The notes under the pieces were generated by a model that worked only from the letters and a program-made list of their open reading frames with translations, was not told the DNA's origin and made no database searches. The translations under genes and the position numbers were made by a program. Shown one piece after another: positions 9,393 to 18,233 of a DNA stretch of 64,000 nt (its first letter is position 1; each line of letters begins with the position of its first letter). The stretch spans positions 682,001 through 746,000 of the forward strand of contig NZ_JYLM01000001.1 in assembly GCF_001439815.1 (NCBI RefSeq). The letters run 5' to 3'. The stretch is from Pseudomonas orientalis (GTDB lineage Bacteria; Pseudomonadota; Gammaproteobacteria; Pseudomonadales; Pseudomonadaceae).

Positions 9393-9773
9393 ATGTCCCT
9401 TTTTCTTGTATATAGCATTGTGACGTTCGCTTGGTTGATTGTCGTCTTCGGACTGATAGTGTTTGCTGAATACGCAAGGCTCGATGAACTGGAAAGTTAC
9501 TTCAGTGAGAACGAGAAGGTTCTTAGACATAAGCGTTTCAGGGAAGGATATGATCCGATCGACAGATATCATCGCATGAGCCTGATGATCGATATCCTGT
9601 CAGGACCGAAAGCATATCTGAAGGCAGGCCTTGTGACCGAGGCTGAGCTGGCATCCGTCCCCTTGACGCTTAAACGCTGGGCTTTGTGGCCGTATCGCCT
9701 GGCGGATGTGTGTGCCATCGAAATGGTTGTATGGGAGGTTTGGCGCAGGTGGTGCGATATACCAATTCCATGA
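9393..9773 (+). CDS. Small membrane protein; candidate immunity protein for the preceding gene
   Basis: 126 residues with one clear N-terminal transmembrane helix (about residues 4-27) and a cytoplasmic part rich in charged and aromatic residues, ending in WEVWRRWCDIPIP. It begins two bases after the previous stop with GAGGGAA as ribosome site, so it is translated with the Gly-zipper protein. Short membrane proteins directly behind a putative membrane-active toxin are typical immunity proteins. Base composition is visibly lower in GC than the flanking genes, suggesting acquisition. No family recognised; function is inferred from position and topology only. Confidence 0.6.
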   Translation: MSLFLVYSIVTFAWLIVVFGLIVFAEYARLDELESYFSENEKVLRHKRFREGYDPIDRYHRMSLMIDILSGPKAYLKAGLVTEAELASVPLTLKRWALWPYRLADVCAIEMVVWEVWRRWCDIPIP

Positions 9774-9996
9774 GGAGTGGCGGCGAGGTGATGTGCGCAT
9801 AATCTGGGCTTTCGGTTGTGGCTATTGGGCTACCTGGCTCTAGAGAGGCTCGTTTTTTCCTGAGCCAGGGTGCGTGGTCGATATTTTTTTCAAAAAACAC
9901 TGTTCATTTATCCAGTATTATCCTACAGTCCATCCCAGGTGACCGGATGTCGCCGATCACCTGAACTTCTATTTTTTAACTATGGATGGATAAAAA

Positions 9997-11433
9997 ATGA
10001 AATCGAAAAAAGCCCTTATGCTAGGCGCGGCCATGATGGCCTCCTGCTTTGTCTCGGCCTTCGCCCTGGCTGATCAAGCGCCTCAGAAACTCAGTGCCGA
10101 CGCGGTCAGGCAGGCCGTGAACAAGGCGCTCAAGTCCGGTGGCAAGCTGGACGCGCCGAAGGTGTCGGCTGAGCTCAAGCAAAAACTGTCGGTGGCCAAA
10201 TCCGGCCAATCCAAAGCGGTGACCAAAGCTCTAAAGACTGCGCCGTTCGACATCGTGGTCGGTGAGCTGAAGAAACCGGCGCAAAGCGAACTGAAAAGTG
10301 CGGCGGTTGCAGCGTTTGAACCGTTGTTCCCGACCCTGGATATCAACACGCTCTACACCGTCGATGCGGTGCAGGCAGGTAACGAATTTGCCTACCACTT
10401 CAACCTGGCGCAGAACGCGCGGGTGCAGGTGCAACTGGTCAACCAGAGTGCAGGCGCGGACATGTCGCTGACCCTGTTCCAGGATGACGGCCAGGGCAAC
10501 CTGAGTGTGGTGGGTACGTCGGATGCCGCAGGCAATGCCGATGAATACCTCAACGGTGTACTGCCGGCCGGTGACTACTACTGGTACATGGTGGCCAAGG
10601 TTGCCGATAACGCGCAGTTCAGTTTCGGCGTGGCGGTGGACAGCAACATCGACGCATTCGAGCCCAACGACAGCGCGCAAACCGCATTCGCGTTGCCCGA
10701 CTCGATGAACAAGGTCAGCGGTAACCTCGACAATGCCGGCGATGTCGATTACTTCGACTTCAAGGCGGTACGTGGCCAGAGCGTGAGCATGTACCTGGCG
10801 GGCGACGAGAGCGGCAGCCGTAACCAGTGGATCTTCGACCGCTTCGATGGCGCCAATTGGGTCACCGTGCCGGCCGGCTCCACCTCGACCTATCCGAGCG
10901 TGACGCCGGGCACCACCGTGAAAGTGCGCGTGCGCGCCAACCCGGCGGTGGCGCAGGACCCGGGCAAGTATTACCAGTTGAGCCTGGGCTCCACGCCGCG
11001 CCTGAACACCAGCAGTGTGAAAGGCGACAATATCGTGCGGGTGACCGAAGTGTGGTTGGCCACGCAAACCGCGCGGCTGTTGAATTGGTCGACCCAGTGG
11101 TCGGACTCCACCGGCGCGCCGCTGCTGGGCGTGACTCCTGTGTTGCGCGTGGACAACCACTTCGTCGACTTGAACTACCGCTGGGTCGACTACAAAGCGA
11201 CCACCAACAGCGCGGGTGTTTCCGAGGCCACGGCCAATATCGGTACTTGCTTCGGTGATTACACCACGGTGATCAACGACAGCAGCACCGGTGTGCCGTA
11301 CACATGGAGAACCACCTACAACGAGGGCGGCTGGCGCATCGAGTTGGCCGAGTTCCCCGGCGTGGGCGTCGGTGGTGACAACGTGCAATACGTCAGCCTG
11401 GGGCATATCTGCACCCAGGACATCATCCACTGA
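9997..11433 (+). CDS. Secreted protein with PPC-like beta-sandwich domains
   Basis: 478 residues. Sec signal peptide with cleavage after about residue 25 (SAFALA/DQAP). A Lys/Ala-rich linker to about residue 105 is followed by two beta-rich domains, roughly 115-215 and 220-330. These carry motifs of bacterial pre-peptidase C-terminal (PPC) domains: LPAGDYYWYMVA in the first and DAFEPNDSAQTA plus NAGDVDYFDFKA in the second. The last 140 residues contain the only two cysteines of the mature protein (IGTCFGDY and GHICTQD), likely disulfide-bonded. No protease or other catalytic domain is attached, so it is a stand-alone exported protein of unknown role. A strong terminator follows directly, marking a single-gene transcript. 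Confidence 0.75.
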   Translation: MKSKKALMLGAAMMASCFVSAFALADQAPQKLSADAVRQAVNKALKSGGKLDAPKVSAELKQKLSVAKSGQSKAVTKALKTAPFDIVVGELKKPAQSELKSAAVAAFEPLFPTLDINTLYTVDAVQAGNEFAYHFNLAQNARVQVQLVNQSAGADMSLTLFQDDGQGNLSVVGTSDAAGNADEYLNGVLPAGDYYWYMVAKVADNAQFSFGVAVDSNIDAFEPNDSAQTAFALPDSMNKVSGNLDNAGDVDYFDFKAVRGQSVSMYLAGDESGSRNQWIFDRFDGANWVTVPAGSTSTYPSVTPGTTVKVRVRANPAVAQDPGKYYQLSLGSTPRLNTSSVKGDNIVRVTEVWLATQTARLLNWSTQWSDSTGAPLLGVTPVLRVDNHFVDLNYRWVDYKATTNSAGVSEATANIGTCFGDYTTVINDSSTGVPYTWRTTYNEGGWRIELAEFPGVGVGGDNVQYVSLGHICTQDIIH

Positions 11434-11451
11434 CACAGTGAGGTAAAACAG

Positions 11452-11485
11452 AAGGGGCAGCCTCCAGGGGCTGCCCCTTTTTTTG
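11452..11485 (+). terminator. Rho-independent terminator
   Basis: A perfect 11-bp stem (AAGGGGCAGCC pairing with GGCTGCCCCTT) with a 6-nt loop runs into a T-tract, 18 bases after the stop of the secreted-protein gene. Confidence 0.95.
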
Positions 11486-11524
11486 TTGCGTACTCGCGTA
11501 TTTGCTGGCTGCACATATCAAAAT

Positions 11525-11552
11525 GTGGGAGGGGGCTTGCCCCCGATGGCGG
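11525..11552 (+). repeat. Solitary REP half-unit (family A)
   Basis: One copy of the REP unit that recurs through the window: GTGGGAGGGGGCTTGCCCCC followed by GATGGCGG. No inverted partner lies within 90 bases, unlike the REPIN pairs elsewhere. Confidence 0.9.
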
Positions 11553-11861
11553 CCTCAGGACCGACCAGGATGTTGGATCAGATCGAGTACATATCCGTTT
11601 CTGCGGTAACGGCTACTTAGGGTTCCGCTTTTACAGCGGCTCACTTTTGAAAAGCCGGAATGCCGGCCCAGTCAAAAGTAAGCAAAACGCTCTTGCCCCA
11701 CCACTCGGCACCTCGCTTGGGCTCGGCCAGCGTGGTTTAACGGGGCGCCTAAGATCAAGAGCCAGATCAAGATCAAGAGCGACTCGCTTCGCATCGTGGT
11801 GACGGTTGAGCGCTACAGAGTTGTGTAGATATCTATGTTTCGTTCGCTTAACTGACAGGCA
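11553..11861. other. Gene-free spacer with probable interspersed repeat
   Basis: About 300 bases between two solitary REP halves contain no credible coding frame. The stretch from about 11620 to 11740 (including GCGGCTCACTTTTGAAAAG and CACTCGGCACCTCGCTTGGG) resembles a non-coding element I recall as common between genes of fluorescent pseudomonads, but no second copy is present here to confirm it. A short AAGATCAAGAGC-type direct repeat occurs at about 11750-11785. Confidence 0.4.
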
Positions 11862-11882
11862 TTAGGGCAGGCCCCCTCCCAC
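11862..11882 (-). repeat. Solitary REP half-unit, inverse orientation (family A, truncated)
   Basis: Reads GGCAGGCCCCCTCCCACATT, the inverse of the REP left arm, but lacks the full ACCGC-ATC foot. It is preceded by GGCATTAG, as is the other solitary half at 50352, so the two may be one truncated subtype. Confidence 0.75.
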
Positions 11883-11945
11883 ATTTCGATTGCGACCGAC
11901 CAGTGGAGGCTTGCACACCTCTCATTTCCTTGTTAGCTTCTGACA

Positions 11946-11965
11946 AAATGTTAACGATAACATTT
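11946..11965. promoter_or_regulatory. LacI-family operator
   Basis: Perfect inverted repeat AAATGTTA-ACGA-TAACATTT with a central CG step, 36 bases before the start of the substrate-binding protein gene. It closely resembles operators of GntR/IdnR-type LacI-family repressors (TGTTA-x-CG-x-TAACA). The LacI regulator at 18956-19960 closes the same cluster and is the likely binder. Confidence 0.8.
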
Positions 11966-12000
11966 GCTCTAAAAATAAAAACAAAACAGAGACCCACGCC

Positions 12001-12924
12001 ATGAAAATGCTCCCGAAAACCCTGTGTTTATTGGCTGCCAGCATCACTCTGGGCAGCGTTTCCCCTGTGTTTGCCGAAGCCGCCAAGCCGATCCGCATCG
12101 GCGCCTCGTTCCAGGAAATCAACAACCCCTATTTCGTCACCATGAAAAACTCCCTGGAAGAAGCCGGCGCGAGCATCGGGGCGAAGCTGATCATCACCGA
12201 CGCCCGTCATGATGTGTCCAAGCAGGTCAGTGACGTCGAAGACATGCTGCAAAAAGGCATCGATATCCTGCTGATCAACCCGACCGACTCGGTCGGTGTG
12301 CAATCGGCGGTCAAGTCCGCCCATGCTGCCGGTGTGGTCGTGGTGGCGGTGGACGCCCAGGCGGATGGCCCGCTGGACTCTTTCGTCGGCTCGAAAAACT
12401 TCGATGCCGGTTTCCAGGCCTGTGAGTACCTGGCCAAACACATCGGCGACAAGGGCAATATCGCCATCCTCGACGGCATCGCCGTGGTGCCGATCCTCGA
12501 ACGTGTGCGCGGTTGCAAGGAGGCGGTGGCCAAGCACCCGGACATCAAGATTGTCAGCATCCAGAACGGCAAGCAGGAACGTGACCAGGCGCTGACCGTC
12601 ACCGAAAACATGTTGCAGGCCCAGCCCACCCTCAAGGGCATTTTCAGTGTGAACGACAACGGCTCCCTCGGCGCGCTGTCGGCCATCGAAGCCAGCGGCA
12701 TGGATGTGAAGCTGGTCAGCGTCGACGGTGCGCCGGAGGCGATCAAGGCGATCCAGAAACCCGGCAGCAAGTTCATCGCCACCTCGGCCCAATACCCCCG
12801 TGACCAGATTCGCCTGGCCCTGGGCATTGCCCTGGCCAAAAAGTGGGGCTCCCAAGTGCCCGCCACGATCCCGGTGGACATCACCCTGATCGACCAGGCC
12901 AAGGCCAAGGACTTCAGCTGGTAA
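12001..12924 (+). CDS. Sugar/polyol ABC transporter periplasmic binding protein (RbsB-like)
   Basis: 307 residues. Signal peptide with cleavage near residue 25 (SPVFA/EAAK), then a type-I periplasmic binding fold. Family marks are the opening strand IRIGASFQEINNPYF, the hinge region LINPTDSVG, VVAVDAQADGP, and the second-lobe NDNGSLGALSAIEASG and LVSVDGAPEA. It is the first gene of an apparent operon with ATPase, permease, dehydrogenase and kinase. The LacI-type operator lies 36 bases upstream and a stable intercistronic stem-loop lies behind it. The ligand is probably a sugar or polyol handled by the dehydrogenase and kinase that follow; its identity cannot be read. Confidence 0.9.
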   Translation: MKMLPKTLCLLAASITLGSVSPVFAEAAKPIRIGASFQEINNPYFVTMKNSLEEAGASIGAKLIITDARHDVSKQVSDVEDMLQKGIDILLINPTDSVGVQSAVKSAHAAGVVVVAVDAQADGPLDSFVGSKNFDAGFQACEYLAKHIGDKGNIAILDGIAVVPILERVRGCKEAVAKHPDIKIVSIQNGKQERDQALTVTENMLQAQPTLKGIFSVNDNGSLGALSAIEASGMDVKLVSVDGAPEAIKAIQKPGSKFIATSAQYPRDQIRLALGIALAKKWGSQVPATIPVDITLIDQAKAKDFSW

Positions 12925-12931
12925 ACCCAAT

Positions 12932-12956
12932 GCGCCCCACGCGCGCCGTGGGGCGC
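12932..12956 (+). other. Intercistronic stem-loop
   Basis: Perfect 9-bp inverted repeat (GCGCCCCAC / GTGGGGCGC) with a 7-nt loop, no T-tract, between the binding-protein and ATPase genes. In ABC operons such hairpins commonly protect or attenuate the message so that the binding protein is made in excess. Confidence 0.75.
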
Positions 12957-12987
12957 AGGTCTTCCTTCTGAGTGCGAGGTCGGCGGC

Positions 12988-14496
12988 ATGAGCAGTCTTC
13001 TGAAGCTGGAAAATATCTGTAAGCGTTACCCGGGGGTGCAGGCCCTCAAGTCCATCAACCTGCAAGTGGAACGCGGCGAAATCCACGCGTTGCTCGGGGA
13101 AAATGGCGCGGGCAAATCCACCCTGATGAAGATCCTCGGCGGCGTCGAGCATCAGGATGAAGGGCAGATCCTCATCGACGGCCAGCCCCGGCAATTTGCG
13201 ACCTACCGTGATGCGATTGCCGCCGGCATCGGCATCGTGTTCCAGGAATTCAGCCTGATTCCTTACCTCACGGCGGTGGAAAATATCTTCCTCGGCCATG
13301 AGCTGAGCAACCGCTTCGGCCTGTTGCGCAAACGTGAAATGGTCGAGGCATCCCAGGCCTTGTTCAAGCGCCTGGGCGTCAGCATCAACCTGCAATGCGC
13401 GGTCAAGCACCTGAGCGTGGCCGAGCAGCAGTTCGTCGAAATCGCCAAGGCCCTGGCCCTGGAGGCGCGTTTGCTGGTGCTCGACGAACCCACCGCAACG
13501 CTGACGCCCAGCGAGGCCGAGCTGCTGTTCGAGATCATGCGCGAACTCAAGCGCCAGGGCGTGGCGGTGATTTTTATCTCGCACCATCTGGAGGAGATTT
13601 TCCAGGTGTGCGACCGCATCAGCGTGTTGCGCGACGGCGGTAATGTGGGCGTCACCGCCGTGGCCGACAGCGATATCGACCGTCTGGTCGAGATGATGGT
13701 CGGCCGCCGCCTGGCATGCAGTTTTCCGCCCAAGCCGACCACCGAGCGCGGCCCGCTGTTGCTGGAGGTCAAGGATATCCAGCTGGTGCGCAACGGCCCC
13801 CATAACAGCTTCCAATTGCACAAGGGCGAGATCCTCGGCTTTGCCGGATTGGTCGGCTCCGGTCGCACCGAACTGGCCCTGGGCATGCTGGGCGCGCTGC
13901 CGTCGGTGAGCAAAGACGTGTGGCTGCGCGGCGAAAAAATCGCCCTTGACGACCCGGCCCAAGCCTTGGCGCACGGCATCGGCCTGCTCCCGGAAAGCCG
14001 CAAGAGCGAAGGGCTGATCACCGACTTCAGCATTCGCGAAAACATCTCGCTGAACAACCTGCCCAAGTACCAGAACGCCGCTGGCCTGATCGACAAGGCC
14101 AGCGAATGCGCCAGCGTCGAGGCCCTGATGCGCCAGCTGTCGATCAAGGCGCCCAGCGCGGAAAGCCGCGTATTCAACCTCAGCGGCGGCAACCAGCAAA
14201 AGGTCGTGATCGCCCGCTGGATCAACCACCACTGCGACGTGCTGGTGTTCGACGAACCCACCCGGGGCATCGATGTGGGCGCCAAGGCGCAGATCTACGC
14301 GCTGATGCGCAGCCTCACCGAACAGGGCTACGCAATCATCATGATTTCCTCCGAACTGCCGGAAGTCATCGGCATGTGCGACCGCGTCGCGGTGTTCCAC
14401 AAAGGCGCGATCGTCAAGGTGCTGGAAGCGTCCGCCGTCAATCCTCAAGAGGTCATGCGCCATGCAACAGGGGGCTCAAGTGAATACGTCCATTAA
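12988..14496 (+). CDS. Sugar/polyol ABC transporter ATP-binding protein (RbsA-like, two NBDs)
   Basis: 502 residues with two nucleotide-binding domains, as in RbsA/XylG/MglA. The first has Walker [10 protein letters not shown], a signature-like [10 protein letters not shown] and Walker [12 protein letters not shown]. The second has the degenerate P-loop [10 protein letters not shown], then [14 protein letters not shown] and [16 protein letters not shown]. That pair (one canonical, one degenerate P-loop) is the rule for this family. The stop overlaps the start of the permease gene. It powers import of the sugar delivered by the binding protein encoded upstream. Confidence 0.93.
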   Translation: MSSLLKLENICKRYPGVQALKSINLQVERGEIHALLGENGAGKSTLMKILGGVEHQDEGQILIDGQPRQFATYRDAIAAGIGIVFQEFSLIPYLTAVENIFLGHELSNRFGLLRKREMVEASQALFKRLGVSINLQCAVKHLSVAEQQFVEIAKALALEARLLVLDEPTATLTPSEAELLFEIMRELKRQGVAVIFISHHLEEIFQVCDRISVLRDGGNVGVTAVADSDIDRLVEMMVGRRLACSFPPKPTTERGPLLLEVKDIQLVRNGPHNSFQLHKGEILGFAGLVGSGRTELALGMLGALPSVSKDVWLRGEKIALDDPAQALAHGIGLLPESRKSEGLITDFSIRENISLNNLPKYQNAAGLIDKASECASVEALMRQLSIKAPSAESRVFNLSGGNQQKVVIARWINHHCDVLVFDEPTRGIDVGAKAQIYALMRSLTEQGYAIIMISSELPEVIGMCDRVAVFHKGAIVKVLEASAVNPQEVMRHATGGSSEYVH

Positions 14497-15454
14497 CACC
14501 GCAGGTGCCGGCCGGTTGCGCCTGAACCTGGCGCGGTTGCTGCGCTCGCCGGCGTTTTATCCCTTTGTCGGGCTGGTGGTGGTGACCCTGGTGATGATCC
14601 TTGCCAGCGACACCTTTCTCACCGCCAGCAACCTGTCGAACATCGCCCGCCAGGTGTCGATCAACGCGATTATCGCGGTGGGCATGACCTGCGTGATTCT
14701 CACGGGTGGCATCGATCTGTCGGTGGGGCCGGTGATGGCGCTGTCCGGCACGCTGACGGCCGGCTTGATGGTCGCGGGGCTGCCGCCGGGCCTGGCCATC
14801 GGCGCCGGGATGCTGGTGGGTGTGGCGTTCGGCATCGGCAACGGCCTGTTCGTGGCCTACCTGCACATGCCACCGATCATCGTGACCCTGGCGACCATGG
14901 GTATCGCCCGGGGCCTGGGGCTGATGTACACCGATGGCTATCCGATTTCCGGGCTGCCGGAGTGGTTCGCGGTCTTCGGCCGCGCCAGCGTATTCGGCAT
15001 TCAGGTGCCGATTCTGATCATGCTGCTCACTTATCTGGTGGCTTATGTGCTGCTGCAGCACACGCGCATCGGTCGCTACATCTACGCCATCGGCGGCAAT
15101 GAAGAGGCGGTGCGTTTGTCCGGGGTACGGGCGGCGCGCTTCAAGCTGCTGGTGTACGGCATCAGCGGCCTCACCGCAGCGATTGCCGGGCTGGTGCTGA
15201 CCTCGCGCTTGATGAGCGGCCAGCCGAATGCCGGCGTGTCGTTCGAACTGGATGCGATTGCCGCCGTGGTACTGGGCGGTGCGTCGATTGCCGGCGGGCG
15301 CGGCGTGATCGTCGGCACGTTGCTGGGCGCGATGCTGCTCGGCGTATTGAACAACGGCTTGAACATGCTCGGCGTATCGCCTTACGTGCAGAGCGTGATC
15401 AAGGGCGCAATCATTTTGCTGGCGATCTTTATCAGCCGTCAGCGCCATCGCTAA
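14462..15454 (+). CDS. Sugar/polyol ABC transporter permease (RbsC-like)
   Basis: 330 residues (ATG at 14462), or 324 if translation begins at the GTG at 14480, which is preceded at good spacing by CAGGGGGC. Both starts lie inside the ATPase gene. It is an inner-membrane permease of the BPD_transp_2 family with about 8-10 hydrophobic segments. The conserved [16 protein letters not shown] motif of the ribose-type permeases is at about residues 75-95 and [15 protein letters not shown] is near residue 275. It works with the preceding two gene products. Confidence 0.92.
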   Translation: MQQGAQVNTSINTAGAGRLRLNLARLLRSPAFYPFVGLVVVTLVMILASDTFLTASNLSNIARQVSINAIIAVGMTCVILTGGIDLSVGPVMALSGTLTAGLMVAGLPPGLAIGAGMLVGVAFGIGNGLFVAYLHMPPIIVTLATMGIARGLGLMYTDGYPISGLPEWFAVFGRASVFGIQVPILIMLLTYLVAYVLLQHTRIGRYIYAIGGNEEAVRLSGVRAARFKLLVYGISGLTAAIAGLVLTSRLMSGQPNAGVSFELDAIAAVVLGGASIAGGRGVIVGTLLGAMLLGVLNNGLNMLGVSPYVQSVIKGAIILLAIFISRQRHR

Positions 15455-15481
15455 CCCCTTATTCACACAGGACCGAACCCC

Positions 15482-16561
15482 ATGGACAAGCACACTGATA
15501 TGCAAGCCGTCGTCTGCCACGGCCCGAAAGACTACCGCCTGGAGCGCATCGGCAAACCCCGGGCACGCGTCAATGAGCTGGTAATCCGCATTGCCGCCTG
15601 CGGCATCTGCGCCAGCGACTGCAAGTGCCATTCCGGTGCGGCGATGTTCTGGGGCGGCGACAATCCTTGGGTCAAGGCGCCGGTGGTACCGGGCCACGAG
15701 TTTTTCGGCTATGTGGTGGAGGCGGGCGAGGGCGCCGAGGAACATTTCGACGTGGCGGTGGGCGACAAGGTGATCGCCGAGCAGATCGTGCCCTGCGCCA
15801 AATGCCGATTCTGCAAGTCGGGCAAGTACTGGATGTGCGAAGTGCACAATATCTTCGGCTTCCAGCGGGAAGTCGCCGAGGGCGGCATGGCCCAGTACAT
15901 GCGCATTCCCAAGACCGCCATCGTGCACAAGATCCCCGAGTCGGTGTCCCTGGAAGACTCGGCGCTGGTGGAGCCCATGGCCTGCTCGATCCATACGGTC
16001 AACCGAGGCGATCTCCAGCTCGATGACGTGGTGGTGATTGCCGGCGCCGGCACCCTGGGCCTGTGCATGGTGCAGGTGGCGGCGCTGAAGACGCCGAAGA
16101 AACTAGTGGTGATCGACATGGTCGACGAGCGTCTGGAACTGGCGAAAAAATTTGGTGCCGACGTGGTGATCAACCCGTCCCGCGACGACGCCCGCGCAAT
16201 CATCAACGGTCTGACTGACAATTACGGCTGCGACGTGTACATCGAGACCACCGGCGTGCCGGCCGGCGTCACCCAGGGCCTGGACCTGATCCGCAAGCTC
16301 GGGCGCTTCGTCGAGTTCAGCGTGTTCGGCGCCGAGACCAGTGTGGACTGGTCGATCATCGGCGACCGCAAGGAGCTGGACGTACGCGGCGCCCACCTCG
16401 GCCCGTATTGCTACCCGATTGCCATCGACCTGTTCGAACGCGGCCTGGTCACTTCCAAAGGCATCGTCACTCATGACTTCCCGCTGGATGACTACGCCGA
16501 GGCATTCGAGCTGGCCAACTCGACCAAGTCTATCAAGGTGCTGTTGAAGCCGGTGCTCTGA
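15482..16561 (+). CDS. Zn-dependent polyol dehydrogenase (MDR family; erythritol/L-threitol dehydrogenase-like)
   Basis: 359 residues of the medium-chain dehydrogenase family. Catalytic zinc site: CGICASDCKCH and GHEFFGYVVE. Structural zinc site: CAKCRFCKSGKYWMC (four cysteines in the usual spacing). Rossmann motif GAGTLG near residue 185, followed by VVIDMVDERLELAKKFGAD, whose acidic end points to NAD. The sequence resembles the subgroup annotated as erythritol/L-threitol dehydrogenase. The operon context (polyol importer, FGGY kinase, L-xylulose-reductase-like SDR) fits oxidation of a sugar alcohol to a ketose that is then phosphorylated. The exact polyol is uncertain. Confidence 0.8.
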   Translation: MDKHTDMQAVVCHGPKDYRLERIGKPRARVNELVIRIAACGICASDCKCHSGAAMFWGGDNPWVKAPVVPGHEFFGYVVEAGEGAEEHFDVAVGDKVIAEQIVPCAKCRFCKSGKYWMCEVHNIFGFQREVAEGGMAQYMRIPKTAIVHKIPESVSLEDSALVEPMACSIHTVNRGDLQLDDVVVIAGAGTLGLCMVQVAALKTPKKLVVIDMVDERLELAKKFGADVVINPSRDDARAIINGLTDNYGCDVYIETTGVPAGVTQGLDLIRKLGRFVEFSVFGAETSVDWSIIGDRKELDVRGAHLGPYCYPIAIDLFERGLVTSKGIVTHDFPLDDYAEAFELANSTKSIKVLLKPVL

Positions 16562-16563
16562 CC

Positions 16564-18096
16564 ATGAACTACGTAATGGGTGTAGACATAGGAACCCAGA
16601 GCACCAAGGCGCTGCTGGTGGATGCCCACGGCACGATCATCGCCCAGCACAGCCAGGCGTATCGCGTGGACACGCCGAAAGTGCGCTGGGCCGAGCAATG
16701 GCCGCAGGTCTGGCTGGATGCGGTCGAGGCCTGTGTGGCGCAGTGCATGCTCAAGGCCGGCGTCGCGGCGCAGCAGGTCAAGGCGCTGTGTATCAGCAGC
16801 CTGTACGGCGGCTCGGGGATCGCGGTGGATGCGCAGATCACCCCGCTGCACCCGTGCCTTATCTGGATGGACCGGCGCGCCGGCGAACAGGTGCAGTGGG
16901 TACGTGAGCATGTGGACCTGGACCGGCTGTTCGCCGTCACCGGCAACTCGCTGGACAGCTACTACGGCTTCACCAAGATGCTCTGGCTCAAGCAGCATCG
17001 GCCGCAGGTGTGGGCCGACACGCGTTACCTGTTGCCGCCCAACAGCTATATCAACTGGTGCCTGACCGGCGAGCTGGCGGTGGACCATAGCAGCGCCGGC
17101 AATATCGGCGGTGTCTACGATGTGGCCGCGCGCGGCTGGTCGGGCGAGATGCTCGAGGTACTGGGCATCCCGCCGTCGATGATGCCGCAGCGGTTGCTGT
17201 ATTCCGGTGAGGTGGTAGGCGGTTTGCTGGAGGACTGGGCCGCCCGCCTGGGCTTGCAGGCGGGTACGCCGATTCTGGCCGGTGGCGTGGATGCGGCCAT
17301 GGCGACCCTGGCAGCAGGCGTCACTCAACCGGGCAACCATGTGGCGATGATCGGTACCAGCATGTGCTGGGGCTACCTCAACCAGCGGGTGGATGCGCAG
17401 CACGGGTTGGTGAGCATGCCTCATGTCTATAACGGCCATCGCGACCTGTATATCTTCGGCGGCGCGATCACCGCCGGGGCATCGGTCAGCTGGTTCCGCG
17501 AACAGTTCTGCCAGGCCGAGGAACAACAGGCCCAGGCCAGCGGCCAGGACAGCCTGGCGTTGCTGGAGCGCAGCGCGATGAATATTCCGGCGGGCAGCGA
17601 GGGCCTGTTGTTCCTGCCGTACCTGATGGGCGAGCGCAGCCCGGTCTGGGACGACCGCGCCAGTGGCAGTTTTGTCGGGCTGAACCTGTATCACACGCGT
17701 ATCCATCTGTACCGCGCGGTGCTCGAAGGGGTGAGTTTTGCCCTGCGCCACAATATCGAAGCCGGCACACGGGGCGCCCATTCCCTTGATCCGCACTTGA
17801 TTGTGGTAGGCGGTGCGAGCCATTCGGATGTGTGGATGCAGATCATCGCGGATGTGACGCGCTACCCGGTGTACACCATCGTCCAGGAAGTCGAAGCGGC
17901 GCTCGGTGCGGCGTTGCTGGCGGCGCATACGGTGGGGGTGGTCAGTGATGCGGCGATGGACAAGGGCTGGGTGCAGTTGGCATTGCGGGCGCAGCCCAAG
18001 CGGGAGAATGTTGCGGTCTACGATCACGCGTTTGCCCAATACCTGAAGCTGTATCCCGCGCTGAAACCGATCATGCACACCCTGCAGGCCAGCTGA
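16564..18096 (+). CDS. FGGY-family carbohydrate kinase
   Basis: 510 residues, the normal family length. The N-terminal ATPase-fold motif is VMGVDIGTQSTKALLVD, the mid-protein segment ILAGGVDAAMATLAAG lies near residue 240, and the C-terminal nucleotide-binding motif is IVVGGASHSDVWMQIIADV. It starts two bases after the dehydrogenase stop, so the two are co-translated. It would phosphorylate the ketose produced by the dehydrogenase (xylulokinase or erythrulose-kinase type). Sequence alone does not separate these activities. Confidence 0.85.
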   Translation: MNYVMGVDIGTQSTKALLVDAHGTIIAQHSQAYRVDTPKVRWAEQWPQVWLDAVEACVAQCMLKAGVAAQQVKALCISSLYGGSGIAVDAQITPLHPCLIWMDRRAGEQVQWVREHVDLDRLFAVTGNSLDSYYGFTKMLWLKQHRPQVWADTRYLLPPNSYINWCLTGELAVDHSSAGNIGGVYDVAARGWSGEMLEVLGIPPSMMPQRLLYSGEVVGGLLEDWAARLGLQAGTPILAGGVDAAMATLAAGVTQPGNHVAMIGTSMCWGYLNQRVDAQHGLVSMPHVYNGHRDLYIFGGAITAGASVSWFREQFCQAEEQQAQASGQDSLALLERSAMNIPAGSEGLLFLPYLMGERSPVWDDRASGSFVGLNLYHTRIHLYRAVLEGVSFALRHNIEAGTRGAHSLDPHLIVVGGASHSDVWMQIIADVTRYPVYTIVQEVEAALGAALLAAHTVGVVSDAAMDKGWVQLALRAQPKRENVAVYDHAFAQYLKLYPALKPIMHTLQAS

Positions 18097-18114
18097 CCCA
18101 ATAGGGTCAAAAAT

Positions 18115-18201
18115 GTGGGAGGGGGCTTGCCCCCGATGGCGGTGGGTCAGTCACAGAGGCATTTGCTGATACTCCCTCATCGGGAGCAAGCCCCCTCCCA
18201 C
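18115..18201. repeat. REPIN (family A inverted REP pair, 87 nt)
   Basis: GTGGGAGGGGGCTTGCCCCC...GCGG is followed by a non-conserved centre and the inverse unit ending CCCCCTCCCAC. It separates the kinase gene from the SDR gene and may damp read-through. Confidence 0.95.
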
Positions 18202-18233
18202 AATGGATCTCCATCGTTTCGGGAATTTTATTC

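Noticed and set aside
9870..10073. 67-codon frame overlapping the start of the secreted-protein gene
   Set aside because: It overlaps a clear signal peptide in another frame, has no ribosome site and no recognisable sequence.
12028..14463. 811-codon open frame on the minus strand opposite the ABC importer genes
   Set aside because: It is antisense to two clear genes with full motif sets, its translation is His/Gln/Val-rich low-complexity sequence, and similar long mirror frames occur opposite most GC-rich genes here.
14453..15994. 513-codon minus-strand open frame opposite the permease and dehydrogenase genes
   Set aside because: Shadow frame: it crosses two unrelated genes, has no family motifs and a biased His/Gln/Arg composition.
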